Source: Anaerolineae bacterium (GTDB lineage Bacteria; Chloroflexota; Anaerolineae; Aggregatilineales; UBA3940). From it: DNA of 64,000 bases. Below the pieces are notes generated by a model, which worked only from the letters and a program-made list of their open reading frames with translations, was not told the origin of the DNA and did not search any database. The stretch lies in assembly GCA_016926255.1 (NCBI GenBank), contig JAFGOY010000058.1, forward strand, positions 26,460-90,459, read 5' to 3'. A program made the position numbers and the translations under genes. This document shows positions 43,248 to 53,403 of the stretch, one piece after another (the stretch's first letter is position 1; every line of letters starts with the position of its first letter).

Positions 43248-45746
43248 TTAGCCCGTCGGCTCCGGTTCGGCGACCTCTTCGTCCTGGGTGAAAACAAGCC
43301 CATCATCCACACAGTCAATCAAGATGGTGTTCCCTTGTTCGAACTGTCCGCTCAGCAGGCCGTCTGAGAGAGCATCTTCGATCTGGTTCTGGATCACCCG
43401 GCGGAGCGGCCTGGCCCCGTATTCGGGATTGTAGCCTTCGTCGGCCAGGTGTTGGCGGGCGGCATCGGTCATGGTGATCTGGATGTCATGCTCGGCGACC
43501 CGTTCCCGCACCTTGTCCATCAGCAGATCGACGATTTCGGTAATTTCAGGCTTGGTCAGCGCGCGGAAGACGATAATTGCGTCGACACGGTTGAGGAACT
43601 CAGGCCGGAAGGCGCGGCGCATGTTGTCCATCAGCTTCTTGCGCATCTCGTCATATTCCTGCCGTTCGTCTAGTTCTTCGTCACGTGGCAGGTCGAAGCC
43701 CAGCATTGTGCCTCGTTTGATCAGGTCCGCGCCGATATTACTGGTCATGACGATGATCGCGTTCCGAAAATCGACCATGCGACCGCGTGCGTCCGAAAGA
43801 TGCCCCTCTTCCATGATCTGGAGCAGCATGTTGAACGCTTCCGGATGAGCTTTTTCGATCTCGTCAAAGACGATGATTGAGTACGGGCGGCGGCGGATCG
43901 CTTCGGTGAGCTGCCCCGCATCTTCGTAACCAACGTACCCTGGGGGAGCGCCCACCAGCCGGGCGACCGAGTGCCGTTCCATAAACTCGCTCATGTCGAG
44001 CTGGATCAGCGCATCTTCGCTGCCGAACAGAAAATCGGCCAGGGCTTTCGTTAGCTCGGTTTTCCCGACGCCGGTTGGCCCCAGGAAGATGAACGATCCC
44101 ACCGGGCGGCGCGGGTCTTTCAGACCGGCGCGGGCGCGGCGGACCGCCTTGCTGATCGCCTCGATTGCCTCATCCTGCCCGACGATCCGCTCGTGGAGCG
44201 CCTGCTCCATTTCGAGCAGCCGCCCGCTTTCTTCGCTGGCGATACGTGTCACCGGGATGCCGGTCCACATGGCGACCATCTCTGCGATGTCTTCCGACAT
44301 CAGGGTCGCTCTCCCTGATTCGTCCCAATGCTCATGAATTGAATGGAGGAAAGTCTCCAGTTCTTCGATTTGTCCGGCCAGTGTCTCTTCGGTTTCGCCT
44401 TCTGCGAATTCACCCGATTCGAGCCTGGCTCTGATTTCTTCTAAATCCTCTTCCGCTTTCTTGACGCGTAAAGATTCGGGATGTTTGTACATCCGCACCC
44501 GTGCCGAACTTTCGTCGATCAGGTCAATTGCCTTGTCAGGCAGGAAGCGATCGGGGATGTAGCGCGCCGAAAGGTGCGCAGCGGCGTCGATTGATTCGTC
44601 TGAGATAGAGAGGGCATGATGTTCTTCGTATGGCTTGCGAATGCCCTTCAGAATATCGATGGTCTCTTCGATGGTCGGTTCGTCAACGACAATCGGTTGG
44701 AAGCGCCGTTCCAGCGCAGCATCCGATTCGATGTGCTTGCGGTATTCTTCGAGCGTGGTTGCCCCGATACACTGGAGTTCCCCGCGTGACAGTGCCGGTT
44801 TGAGAATATTGGCCGCGTCGACCGAACTGCCCGCCGACCCTGCCCCGACGAGCATGTGAACCTCGTCGATGAACAGGATGCTTTCAGATGATTTCAGTTC
44901 GTCGATCACCCGTTTGAGCCGCTCTTCGAACTGGCCCCGGTACATCGTACCGGCTACCAGCGATCCGACGTCGAGCTGTAACAGGCGTTTCCCCAGCAGC
45001 GGCTTTGGTGCTTCTCCGGCGTAAATGCGCTGGGCCAGCCCTTCGACGATGGCCGTCTTGCCGACCCCCGGTTCCCCGATCAGGGCCGGGTTATTCTTCG
45101 TTCGGCGGCTCAATATCTGGATCACGCGTTCGATTTCTTGTTCGCGCCCGATGATCGGATCGAGCTTGCCCTCTTCGGCAAGCAGGGTCAGGTCCGTCGC
45201 TAGTTGGTCGACCAGCGGCGTTTTCTGGCTTCCGGTGCTTGGGCGCGCTTCGCTGCGTTTCCGCTGTGGCTGCTGTGGTCTCGGAGGTCGTGAAACCGAT
45301 GGGCTGTCTTGCAGAATCCGGCGTGTCTGCCGCCGTATCTGGTCGGAGGAGATGTCCATCTCGTGTAAGATATCTATCGCCATACCCTCGTTATGCCGCA
45401 CCAGCGCCAGGAGCAGGTGCTCTGTGCCGATGTAGTGATGCCCCATCTTGCGGGCTTCATCGACAGCTAACTCAAGCACTTTCTTGGTGCCTGGGCTGAG
45501 CTCTATCTTGGCATAGGTTACCTGGTCAGTTGAGGGGGATTTGCGCTCGATCAGTTTTTCGATTTTCTCGATCTCCAAACCGAGTTCTTTGAGCACACGA
45601 CCGGCGACTCCGCCTTCTTCACGCATCAAGCCTAACAGCAAGTGTTCTGTTCCAATATAGCCGTGCTGGAGCCGCTCTGCTTCCTCTTGTGCGAGGCTCA
45701 ACACACGGCGTGCGCGCTGAGTGAAGCGTTGCATTTTGTCAGGCAT
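43248..45746 (-). CDS. clpC: ATP-dependent Clp protease ATP-binding subunit ClpC
   Basis: An 832-residue AAA+ unfoldase that feeds proteins to ClpP. The Clp N-domain has two repeats ([13 protein letters not shown] near 28 and [13 protein letters not shown] near 102). AAA1 shows [22 protein letters not shown]; a short middle region follows with [21 protein letters not shown]2 shows [25 protein letters not shown], and the C-terminal D2-small part with [11 protein letters not shown]. The EAE-like tail is acidic. A GGAGGG site is eight bases before the ATG. clpP and the McsA/McsB adaptors are not in the window; no CtsR box was found upstream. Confidence 0.95.
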   Translation of the reverse strand: MPDKMQRFTQRARRVLSLAQEEAERLQHGYIGTEHLLLGLMREEGGVAGRVLKELGLEIEKIEKLIERKSPSTDQVTYAKIELSPGTKKVLELAVDEARKMGHHYIGTEHLLLALVRHNEGMAIDILHEMDISSDQIRRQTRRILQDSPSVSRPPRPQQPQRKRSEARPSTGSQKTPLVDQLATDLTLLAEEGKLDPIIGREQEIERVIQILSRRTKNNPALIGEPGVGKTAIVEGLAQRIYAGEAPKPLLGKRLLQLDVGSLVAGTMYRGQFEERLKRVIDELKSSESILFIDEVHMLVGAGSAGSSVDAANILKPALSRGELQCIGATTLEEYRKHIESDAALERRFQPIVVDEPTIEETIDILKGIRKPYEEHHALSISDESIDAAAHLSARYIPDRFLPDKAIDLIDESSARVRMYKHPESLRVKKAEEDLEEIRARLESGEFAEGETEETLAGQIEELETFLHSIHEHWDESGRATLMSEDIAEMVAMWTGIPVTRIASEESGRLLEMEQALHERIVGQDEAIEAISKAVRRARAGLKDPRRPVGSFIFLGPTGVGKTELTKALADFLFGSEDALIQLDMSEFMERHSVARLVGAPPGYVGYEDAGQLTEAIRRRPYSIIVFDEIEKAHPEAFNMLLQIMEEGHLSDARGRMVDFRNAIIVMTSNIGADLIKRGTMLGFDLPRDEELDERQEYDEMRKKLMDNMRRAFRPEFLNRVDAIIVFRALTKPEITEIVDLLMDKVRERVAEHDIQITMTDAARQHLADEGYNPEYGARPLRRVIQNQIEDALSDGLLSGQFEQGNTILIDCVDDGLVFTQDEEVAEPEPTG

Positions 45747-45937
45747 TGCCTGAACCCTCCGTCCAAATCGCTGCCAATACTAATCCAATCATCATCATAC
45801 ATCCCAACGTAGAACTGAAGTTGATCGTACCGTATTCAAATAGTTACTGCTACTTTCTACCCTTACTCTAACGTAAATCTAGTGCGTGAGTCTCAATATT
45901 GCTCAATTCGATAAACTTTTGTAAATATCCACCCCGC

Positions 45938-45966
45938 TTGACCATCCTCCAAAGAGAGCATACTAT
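45938..45966 (+). promoter_or_regulatory. Strong sigma-70-type promoter of the nuclease-helicase operon
   Basis: TTGACC (45938-45943), a 17-base spacer and TACTAT (45961-45966) match the consensus at five of six bases each. An AGGAG ribosome site and the ATG at 45997 follow about 30 bases later. Confidence 0.7.
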
Positions 45967-45996
45967 GAAGGTCTGGTATGGAGAGGAGCGTCGACA

Positions 45997-47019
45997 ATGC
46001 GTGCTGATGATATAAAAGCTCTCGATACAACTACACTTGACGGACTGGAAATAACACTCGACCTGCATACCCGTGAGCGGGTGCCGGTCGACCACTATAC
46101 CGCGTTTAGCTGGTCGGTGAGCCGCCACCATATGTTCGAAGCCTGCAAGCGGCGTTACTACCTCAACTACTATGGTTCGCGGCGAGTGATCGATGCCAAA
46201 GACCGCCTGATCAGTGCCGTATGGTGGCTCAAGCAGGTGACGTCGATCAGAACCTGGATCGGTTCGGTGATCCACAAGGCGGCACAGGAGGCGGTCAGGG
46301 CAGTTGTCGAAGGTGAAAAGCTGCCCGATGAAAAAGTGGCTGAACGTGCCAACGATCTTTTCCGGGCGGGTCTGACTGCCTCGCAGCGTGGCACCAAAGT
46401 AGAAGGCCAGTGGCTGGCATTGTTAGGCCATGTCTACCCGGAACGCGGCTTTGCCCTCGATCTTGATGCCGCCGCTGCGCTGGTCGATGACCTGGCCCAC
46501 ACGTTTCTTGACAGCGAAGCCTATGCCCTGATCCGTGAAAACCCTGATCATGTTCGTGAAGTCGACGAGCCGTTCCAATCCTTTCTCCTCGATTCTGGCT
46601 CCCGGATCGGTCGGACACGGGTATTCGCCATTCCCGATGTGCTTTTGCACGATGGCGAGCAGATCACGGTGATCGACTGGAAAACGGGCGATGTCACCGA
46701 GCCGGGCATCCACAAGCAGGCGGGCGTTTATCGGCTTTATGCTCACCGTGCCTACGGCCTGCCCGAAGAAGCGATCCGGGTTCAGATTTCCGACCTGGGC
46801 AATTATGGCGAAACGGTCGATCCACCTGGCGGTACGCCGCCGCTGGCGGAGGCAGGTGAGTTCATTCGGGGCAGCATCGGGCAGATGGTCGAGTTGATGG
46901 AGGATGTCACCTATAATACCGTTTCGATCCGGTCATTTCCGCTGACCGCTGACCGGTCACAGTGTTTGCGGTGTGGATTCCAGCGCGCCTGCTGGCGTCA
47001 TGAGGATGGCGATGAATAG
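45997..47019 (+). CDS. PD-(D/E)XK nuclease with Cys cluster (AddB/Cas4-type), first nuclease
   Basis: A 340-residue nuclease of the AddB/Cas4 group. The nuclease motifs are His93 (GSVIHK), Asp214 (FAIPDV), Asp227-x-Lys229 (VIDWKTG) and the QAGVYRLYAH helix. One Cys in the N-terminal FEACKRRYY segment (Cys50) and three near the C-terminus (Cys323, Cys326, Cys332) give the C...C-x2-C-x5-C pattern that binds a 4Fe-4S cluster in AddB and Cas4. It would cut single-stranded DNA produced by the helicase. It heads a four-gene operon and overlaps the next gene slightly. Confidence 0.82.
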   Translation: MRADDIKALDTTTLDGLEITLDLHTRERVPVDHYTAFSWSVSRHHMFEACKRRYYLNYYGSRRVIDAKDRLISAVWWLKQVTSIRTWIGSVIHKAAQEAVRAVVEGEKLPDEKVAERANDLFRAGLTASQRGTKVEGQWLALLGHVYPERGFALDLDAAAALVDDLAHTFLDSEAYALIRENPDHVREVDEPFQSFLLDSGSRIGRTRVFAIPDVLLHDGEQITVIDWKTGDVTEPGIHKQAGVYRLYAHRAYGLPEEAIRVQISDLGNYGETVDPPGGTPPLAEAGEFIRGSIGQMVELMEDVTYNTVSIRSFPLTADRSQCLRCGFQRACWRHEDGDE

Positions 47020-49126
47020 TCATACAGGAGAGTACAGCGGCGAGGCCGACCCGCGCACGATGCTCGTCGAAGGGCCGTTCGGCGTTGGGAAGACGTCGTT
47101 CGCCATCGAGACGCTTTTTACCTGGCTCAGTGACGGGGTGCCGCCGGAGAACATCCTGGTGATGGTTCCCCAGCGCACGCTGGCCTACCCGTATTGGGAG
47201 GCGCTGCGCGGGGCAGATTACGGACCGCTGGGCAGCGTCGACGTTCGCACCGTCAATGGGTTGGCTAAGGATATGGTCAATATCTACTGGCCGCTGGTCG
47301 CCGGAGAAGCCGGTTTCGCCGAGCCGGAGCGCGGCCCACACTTCCTGACGCTTGAAACCGCCCAGTATGCAATGGCTGACTTCGTCGACCGGGCTGTCGA
47401 GAACGGCGAGTTCGACGCGATCAATGTTTCTCCGCAGCAGATCGCTCGCCAGATCGTCGATAACCTCGGCAAAGCGGCCCTGATGGGCATTGACTACCGC
47501 CAGATACCCGACTTTCTCACCGGGGCCTGGGGGCCGGATCGCCCGCGCAAACGTGTGCTGGCTTATCAGGCCGCCGGGCGTGTCGCCGATGCCTACCGCC
47601 AGTACTGTCTGAAATATCGCCTGCTCGATTATTCGCTCCAGATCGAATGCTTCACCCGCCTGCTTCGCCTGCCTGACTTCCGCGAAGCGTTTTTCGGTGC
47701 GAGAACGCACCTGATTGTCGATCATGTTGAGGAAGAGGACGCACTTACCCACACCCTGATCCGTGATTGGCTGCCTCATCTCGATGCGGCCCTGCTGGTC
47801 TACGAGCAGGATGGTGGCTACCGGGTGTTCCTCGGTGCCAACCCGGAGGGGGGACAGGCACTTGCCCGTGACTGTGAAGGGGTACTGACCCTCTCCGAGT
47901 CCTATTTCACCTCGCCCGGTCTGGAGGCGCTGCTCGACGAAGTTGCTTACAGTTTTAACCAGCCCGGATCCGACCCCGCCCCGGAGGGCAGCGATCTTGC
48001 TTTCGATTTTGCCTTTCACAGCTACTACCCGCAGATGATCGACTGGGTGGCCGACCGGATCGATCATCTGGTGCATGATCAGGGCATTGCGCCGAAGGAG
48101 ATCTCGGTGCTGGCCCCTTTTCTCAGCGATGCATTGCGTTTTTCGCTTGGCCAGAAGCTCGATCAGCGGGGTATTCCCCATGTCTCGCACCGGCCTTCCC
48201 GTGCCCTGCGTGACGAACCCGCTGCCCGCTGTGTGCTGACCCTCGCCGCACTCGCCCATCCTGAATGGGGGGAGCGCCCGCCTCAGGCCGATGTTGCCCA
48301 GGCACTTCAACTGGCAATCGCTGGCCTTGACCCGGTGCGGGCGGCGCTGCTGGCAAAGGTCGTCTACCGGCCCGGTGGCGACGAGGTGCTCACCGCTTTT
48401 GACCGCATCACCCCACAGATGCAGGCTCGTATCACCTACGTGGTCGGTCAGCGCTACGATCACCTGCGCGACTGGCTGGTCACTGCCGCTGCTGAACGGG
48501 CCACAGCCCTTGATCATTTCTTCAGCCGGATGTTTGGCGAACTGATCTCCCAGTCCGGCTACGGTTTCCACGACGACCCGGAAGCCGGGCGCGTCGTGGC
48601 CGAACTGGTCGAATCGGCCCGCAAGTTCCGCCAGTCACTCTATTCCGACCAGAGCATCGACCCCATCGAGATCGGTCGGCGCTATTTTACGATTGTCAGG
48701 CAGGGATTGTTAGCCGCGCTCTATGTCGCAAGCTGGCGCGACGAACACGCCGACGCGGTGTTCATGGCCCCGGCTTATACCTTTTTGCTCCGCAACCGGG
48801 CGGTCGACGTCCAGTTCTGGCTCGACGTCGGGTCGGTGGGCTGGTGGGAGCGCCTCGACCAGCCGCTGACGCATCCCTACGTCCTTTCGCCTAACTGGCC
48901 CGCCGGGCGCATCTGGACGGATTCCGACGAGGTCGTCCGGCAGGAGGAAATGCTCTATAAGATCGTCTCCGGCCTGATCCGGCGCTGCCGCAGCCATATC
49001 TATCTTGGCTTGAGCGATCTCGGCGAGCAGGGCTATGAGCAGCGAGGCCCGCTGCTGCGCGTCTTCCAGCAGATTTTACGCCGCCATCCGCAGCCGGTCG
49101 AGGGGTTGGAGGTGAGCCGTGAGTGA
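47012..49126 (+). CDS. AddB-like helicase-fold protein lacking nuclease domain
   Basis: A 704-residue SF1-like protein. Walker A is intact (GPFGVGKTS, 21-29) but the DExx box is degenerate: the corresponding segment reads LIVDHVEEEDALTHTLI, and classic motifs V and VI are not visible. This is the AddB pattern, where the helicase fold recognises a Chi site rather than unwinding. Unlike AddB, the nuclease domain is not fused; separate nucleases flank it. I chose the ATG at 47012, with a GAGG site, over a GTG 39 bases earlier. It overlaps both neighbours. Confidence 0.72.
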   Translation: MNSHTGEYSGEADPRTMLVEGPFGVGKTSFAIETLFTWLSDGVPPENILVMVPQRTLAYPYWEALRGADYGPLGSVDVRTVNGLAKDMVNIYWPLVAGEAGFAEPERGPHFLTLETAQYAMADFVDRAVENGEFDAINVSPQQIARQIVDNLGKAALMGIDYRQIPDFLTGAWGPDRPRKRVLAYQAAGRVADAYRQYCLKYRLLDYSLQIECFTRLLRLPDFREAFFGARTHLIVDHVEEEDALTHTLIRDWLPHLDAALLVYEQDGGYRVFLGANPEGGQALARDCEGVLTLSESYFTSPGLEALLDEVAYSFNQPGSDPAPEGSDLAFDFAFHSYYPQMIDWVADRIDHLVHDQGIAPKEISVLAPFLSDALRFSLGQKLDQRGIPHVSHRPSRALRDEPAARCVLTLAALAHPEWGERPPQADVAQALQLAIAGLDPVRAALLAKVVYRPGGDEVLTAFDRITPQMQARITYVVGQRYDHLRDWLVTAAAERATALDHFFSRMFGELISQSGYGFHDDPEAGRVVAELVESARKFRQSLYSDQSIDPIEIGRRYFTIVRQGLLAALYVASWRDEHADAVFMAPAYTFLLRNRAVDVQFWLDVGSVGWWERLDQPLTHPYVLSPNWPAGRIWTDSDEVVRQEEMLYKIVSGLIRRCRSHIYLGLSDLGEQGYEQRGPLLRVFQQILRRHPQPVEGLEVSRE

Positions 49127-51392
49127 TCTGAAACTCCGTCCCTCCCAGGAAGAAGTCGTCAGCTATACCGGCGGGAAGATGGCCGTCGCCGCCGTGCCGG
49201 GCAGCGGCAAGACCTTCACGCTTTCCTATCTGGCGGCGGAACTGGTCACACGATTGTCAGCGGAGAACCGCCTCGACGAGCAGGAAGTACTGATCGTCAC
49301 CTTCACCAACCCGGCGGTCAACTCGTTCCGCCATCGAATCTCCAATCTGGTGCAGCAGGAGCGCGGGCTGCTTCCCTATGTCGGCTACCGGGTGCGAACC
49401 CTTCACGGGCTGGCCCATGATATCGTCAGGATGCGTCCGGGGCTGGTCGGGCTTTCCGAGAGCTTCGAAATCCTTGACGAGCGTGTCACCTCGACCATCA
49501 TCCGGGACATGGCCGAGCGCTGGATTCGCACCGATGGCGACATGCTGCTCGATTATTTCGATTTCACCCGCTTCGAAGATATCGAATCGGCCAGCCGGAC
49601 GCTCCGCAGGAAAGGCGTCGATCTGGTCGAGTCGCTGGCCTATGAGGTCATTCGGCTGGGCAAAGACAATCTCTGGGAACCGGACGAGATGGCCGAGGTG
49701 CTTAACCGCACGGATTTCGATCTGCCGCTGGCCCGCATGGGGATCGATCTCTACGCGGGGTACCAGCGCGGCCTGGGCTACCGGGGCGCGGTCGATTTTG
49801 ACGACCTGGTACGTTATGCCATGGCCGCCCTTGAATCCGATCCCGAATTTCTGGCACGTCTCCGGGTGCGCTGGCCCTATATTCTCGAAGACGAGGCGCA
49901 GGACAGCAGTAAGTTGCAAAATGATATGCTCCGCCTGCTCTCCGGCGATGGTAACTGGGTGCGGGTCGGCGATCCCAACCAGTCGATCTACACCACTTTT
50001 ACCACCGCCGATTCGAACCTGCTGCGCCGGTTCATTGACGAAGACGACGTGGCGAATCATCCCCTGCCCGTCTCCGGGCGGTCGGCCCCGCCGGTGATCA
50101 CCCTTGCCAATCATCTTGTCGAGTGGACAGGCGAAAGCTCCCTGCTCCCCGACCGGCTGCGCCGGGCGTTTTACGCCCAGAAGATCGAACCGACCGCCCC
50201 CGGCGATCCGCAGCCCAACCCGGTTGAGAGCTTCATCTATCTCGACTGGGACCCGGAGAAGAACGTCACGCCGGAAAGCGAAATCGACCGCGTGCTGAGG
50301 TCGTTGGAACGCTGGCTGCCCGATCATAAGGACTGGACGGTCGCCGTACTCGTCCCGGAGAACAGCCGGGGATTCAAGATCGCCGAAGCATTGAAAGAAC
50401 GCGACATCGAATACGAGGAACTCCTGCGCTCTACTTCCTCGACCCGCGATGCTGCATCCCGCTTGCAGGTCGTCTTTGACTTCCTGGCCGATCCCACCGA
50501 TGGCCGCCGCCTGGGTACCCTGTTCCGCGATGTCTGGTGGATGCTCGCTGTCCCCGACCCTGAACACGATGATGCCATCAGGGTTGGCGACCAGGTTTAC
50601 CGGGCGCTGAACAAACTGCGCACCACCGAGGATTTTCTCTGGCCCGGCCCCGAAGGGGACTGGATCGATTCGCTGGGCGACGACCTCGACGAATCGGTCA
50701 GGGCACTGCTCGAACAGTTCCGGGCGCAGGCCCAGTTCTGGCTGAATGCCAGTTCGCTCCCCGTCGACCAGCTAACCCTGACGATCTCGCAGGCCCTCTT
50801 TACCGGTCAGGCCGATATCGCCCTGGGGCACAAGATCGCGGTCGTGCTGGGTTCCATCGCGGTTAACAACCCGGAGTATCGACTGCCGCACCTGGCCCAG
50901 GAACTCCGCTCGATTTCGCAGAACGAGCGCCGCTTCCTCGGTTTCGATGATGCCGCCGAAGGTTACGAGCCGAAGAAAGGCGTGGTGACCGTCGCCACGA
51001 TGCACGCGGCCAAAGGCCTTGAATGGGATCGTGTTTACCTGATGGCGGTCAACAATTACAGCTTCCCCGCCGCCCAGCCCGCCGATTCGTATATTGCGGA
51101 GAAGTGGTTCATCCGCGACGATCTGAATCTCCAGGCTGAGGTACATGAACAGGTCGAACTGCTGATGGCAGGCAAGGCCGGGGAATACGTCGAGGGCCGC
51201 GCCTCGCGTGAAGCGCGGATCGACTATGCCGCCGAACGGCTGCGCCTGCTCTACGTGGGGATCACCCGTGCAAAGCGGGATCTGGTTATCACCTGGAACA
51301 TGGGGCGATTCTGGGAGCAGGGGAGGGAGAATTCCGCCGCCGCTGCCCTGATCGAACTGACCGGCTTCTGGGAAAGGGAGTTGAAATCATGA
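49119..51392 (+). CDS. UvrD/Rep-family DNA helicase (AddA-like, no nuclease domain)
   Basis: A 757-residue SF1A helicase with GTG start. Motif I is PGSGKTFT (27-34), motif II EDEAQDSS (257-264), motif III GDPNQSIYTTF, with TMHAAKGLEWD (motif V) near residue 628 and LLYVGITRAKRDL (motif VI) near 710. All residues for ATP-driven 3'-5' translocation are present. AddA normally carries a C-terminal RecB-type nuclease of about 250 residues; here the protein stops soon after motif VI and the following gene supplies a nuclease. It overlaps the previous gene by eight bases and the next by four. Confidence 0.88.
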   Translation: MSDLKLRPSQEEVVSYTGGKMAVAAVPGSGKTFTLSYLAAELVTRLSAENRLDEQEVLIVTFTNPAVNSFRHRISNLVQQERGLLPYVGYRVRTLHGLAHDIVRMRPGLVGLSESFEILDERVTSTIIRDMAERWIRTDGDMLLDYFDFTRFEDIESASRTLRRKGVDLVESLAYEVIRLGKDNLWEPDEMAEVLNRTDFDLPLARMGIDLYAGYQRGLGYRGAVDFDDLVRYAMAALESDPEFLARLRVRWPYILEDEAQDSSKLQNDMLRLLSGDGNWVRVGDPNQSIYTTFTTADSNLLRRFIDEDDVANHPLPVSGRSAPPVITLANHLVEWTGESSLLPDRLRRAFYAQKIEPTAPGDPQPNPVESFIYLDWDPEKNVTPESEIDRVLRSLERWLPDHKDWTVAVLVPENSRGFKIAEALKERDIEYEELLRSTSSTRDAASRLQVVFDFLADPTDGRRLGTLFRDVWWMLAVPDPEHDDAIRVGDQVYRALNKLRTTEDFLWPGPEGDWIDSLGDDLDESVRALLEQFRAQAQFWLNASSLPVDQLTLTISQALFTGQADIALGHKIAVVLGSIAVNNPEYRLPHLAQELRSISQNERRFLGFDDAAEGYEPKKGVVTVATMHAAKGLEWDRVYLMAVNNYSFPAAQPADSYIAEKWFIRDDLNLQAEVHEQVELLMAGKAGEYVEGRASREARIDYAAERLRLLYVGITRAKRDLVITWNMGRFWEQGRENSAAAALIELTGFWERELKS

Positions 51393-52285
51393 CACCTTCC
51401 GGGCCTTTTGCCCATCTCGACGGCGAGCGCCGGGTAATCGACTCCTCGCAGGATTCGATGGTTCGGCCCGGCCAGCTTCCGCCGCTGTTCCAGTTCAGCC
51501 AGAACAGCCTCCAGGACTATGCTGACTGTCGGCGGCGCTTCCAGCTTCGTTTCATCGAGGGGCTGCGCTGGCCCGCCGCTCGCAGCGAGCCGATTGAGGA
51601 ACACGAGCAGTTCGTCAATCACGGCGTGGATTTTCACCTGCTGGTGCAGCGCCACCTGCTGGGCATTCCTATCGAGAAGCTGGCTCCCGTCGAGAACCCG
51701 CTGGCCGAATGGTGGGATGCCTATCTGCACTACCCGCCCCCCGATCTGCCGACCACCCTTCGCCTGCCCGAAGTCCAGCTGTCGACGCCTCTGGCCGGGT
51801 ACCGCCTCATGGCGAAGTTCGACCTGCTTGCCATCGATCCCGGAGAGCGGGCGGTGATCGTCGACTGGAAGACCTCGCGCAAGCGCCCCCCGCGCGATCA
51901 GGTGCTCAACCGGCTGCAAACGCACGTCTATCCCTACGTGCTGGCCGAAGCGGGAACGCATCTGTTTGGCAGGCCAATCGCGCCAGAGCAGATCAACCTG
52001 ATCTACTGGTTCGCCGCTGCCCCCACCGACCCGGAGATCCTCCCCTATTCCGCCGACCGCCACGCTGAGAATCGGGCCTACCTCGAAGGGCTGATCGGCG
52101 AGATTCTCACCATCGACGATGAAATCTGGCCGCTGGTCGAGGACGAGTTTCACTGCCGGTACTGCGAGTACCGCTCGCTCTGTGATCGCGGTGTGCGGGC
52201 CGGATCACTTGACGAAATCGACGCCGCTGAAGAGGAATCCGACTGGGATTTCGAGTGGGACGACGTGGAAGAGATCGCCTTCTGA
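51389..52285 (+). CDS. PD-(D/E)XK nuclease with Cys cluster, second nuclease
   Basis: A 298-residue nuclease. It opens with SQNSLQDYADCRRRFQLRF, the RecB-like entry with Cys47. The active-site residues are His83 (DFHLL), Glu128 (LPEVQL), Asp145 (AKFDLLA) and Asp159-x-Lys161 (IVDWKTS). Three further Cys (256, 259, 265 in CRYCEYRSLC) complete a 4Fe-4S-type site. It is the fourth gene of the operon, start overlapping the helicase stop by four bases. The last 25 residues are very acidic. Two such nucleases plus two helicase-fold chains equal the domain content of AddAB. Confidence 0.82.
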   Translation: MTPSGPFAHLDGERRVIDSSQDSMVRPGQLPPLFQFSQNSLQDYADCRRRFQLRFIEGLRWPAARSEPIEEHEQFVNHGVDFHLLVQRHLLGIPIEKLAPVENPLAEWWDAYLHYPPPDLPTTLRLPEVQLSTPLAGYRLMAKFDLLAIDPGERAVIVDWKTSRKRPPRDQVLNRLQTHVYPYVLAEAGTHLFGRPIAPEQINLIYWFAAAPTDPEILPYSADRHAENRAYLEGLIGEILTIDDEIWPLVEDEFHCRYCEYRSLCDRGVRAGSLDEIDAAEEESDWDFEWDDVEEIAF

Positions 52286-52355
52286 CGGGTTACCTATTCC
52301 CGCCCGCTGAAACAGATTCACTATGCTGGTGTCGTTTGTCGCCTCTGTCCGGACT

Positions 52356-52364
52356 TGCTATCAT
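52356..52364 (+). promoter_or_regulatory. Extended -10 promoter element
   Basis: TG-C-TATCAT lies 18 bases before the chosen ATG of the anchored protein at 52383. Confidence 0.4.
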
Positions 52365-52382
52365 CCGGGCAGAGTGGTGTTT

Positions 52383-53069
52383 ATGGGACTATCAGAGAAA
52401 AACGCAGAGAAATCTTCACCGGCGGGCTGGCCTGCCTGGTTGATCGGTATTGGGGTTGGCCTGGTCATCACTGCCGTGATCGGTGTGCTGATCTTGCAGC
52501 TTCCCGATGACGAACCACAGCAACCGGTGATCGCGGCGATCACAGATTCCCCTGTGCCGACGGTGACTCCCACCCCGCTGCTCGGCATCAGCCCGACCCC
52601 GCTGGGGCAGGCGATCCTTGAGCGGCAGTTCATCCCCTTCCCGCCAACCCCGACCCGGACGCCGCTGCCTACCGCCACGTCGACTCCAGCCCCGCCGACG
52701 ATCTTCTGGTCGCAGGGCGAAAAATACGCGCTGGCCTGGATGTGCTACGGCGAGGTCGGCGGAATGCTGGAGGTCAAGATCGACGCCTGCCTGTCGGTGC
52801 TTTCGACGGCCAGAACGCTCGATATGTTCTACAATGCTCCCGGCTCCGATATCCTCGGCGTGCTCGACCGGGCCTTTTATGTCCCGGTCTATACCGACCG
52901 CCCCTCCCCCGACCCCGAACTCGATTGGGCGGTCGAAGCCTATATCAACGGTGCGCGTGGCTCATGCACCGGGTATATGTACTTCAATGCCGATCCCGGC
53001 GGCCCGTCCCTGTGCGTGATCCGATCCTCTAACGGATCGTGGATCGAATTTCACAATGGCTGGGATTGA
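52383..53069 (+). CDS. Membrane-anchored protein with Thr/Pro linker, possibly SleB-like hydrolase
   Basis: A 228-residue protein with an N-terminal membrane helix (about 18-40), a Thr/Pro-rich linker (60-110) and a C-terminal domain. The last domain has YALAWMCYGEVGGM, DACLSVLSTART, VLDRAFYVPVY and ending GYMYFNADPGG, a layout like the SleB/cell-wall hydrolase 2 fold, in which the Glu of the YGEVGG segment would be catalytic. The match is my own reading and weak. The ATG at 52383 is preferred over a start 60 bases upstream because it gives a short N-terminal segment before the helix. Confidence 0.5.
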   Translation: MGLSEKNAEKSSPAGWPAWLIGIGVGLVITAVIGVLILQLPDDEPQQPVIAAITDSPVPTVTPTPLLGISPTPLGQAILERQFIPFPPTPTRTPLPTATSTPAPPTIFWSQGEKYALAWMCYGEVGGMLEVKIDACLSVLSTARTLDMFYNAPGSDILGVLDRAFYVPVYTDRPSPDPELDWAVEAYINGARGSCTGYMYFNADPGGPSLCVIRSSNGSWIEFHNGWD

Positions 53070-53188
53070 ACCCCATCTGTTAATTCACTTCGTTCATTTT
53101 GGATAGGTAACGAGGGCCTGATTGATGCATCTTCGTATAGCATTCAGGCATCAAAAAGAGAAAAACAGCTTATAGCGAGGTTCTGAAA

Positions 53189-53392
53189 ATGGACATCACA
53201 CCTGATATTGACATCGAAAAGCTGGTTGAGGACTATCCGAAGGCGGTGAACTTTTTAGCCGACCGGGGAATTGTGTGCATTCGCTGCGGCGAACCCTACT
53301 GGGGATCGCTGCGCGATCTGGCCGCCGTCAAACACCTTGGCGGCCAGATCGATCAGATCGTTGAGGAACTGCGCGTCTATCTTTCTGAATAA
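53189..53392 (+). CDS. Small DUF1858-like protein
   Basis: A 67-residue protein with the pattern of DUF1858: ITPDIDIEKLVEDYPKAVNFL at the N-terminus, RGIVCIRCGEP in the middle and a final helix. It holds a CxxC pair (CIRC) of a kind common in this family, whose members often stand alone or fused to redox enzymes. Its function is not established. A GAGG site lies eight bases before the ATG. No operon partner is evident; the convergent membrane gene follows 12 bases later. Confidence 0.75.
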   Translation: MDITPDIDIEKLVEDYPKAVNFLADRGIVCIRCGEPYWGSLRDLAAVKHLGGQIDQIVEELRVYLSE

Positions 53393-53403
53393 AGACTGGC
53401 GCG

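Noticed and set aside
46907..48571. A 554-codon open frame on the minus strand.
   Set aside because: It lies wholly opposite the nuclease and AddB-like genes, whose motifs and overlaps fit a real operon. The frame is open because of codon bias in GC-rich DNA and shows no domain pattern or ribosome site.
49257..50567. A 436-codon open frame on the minus strand.
   Set aside because: It is opposite the UvrD-like helicase, which has all helicase motifs; the reverse frame has no recognisable motif.
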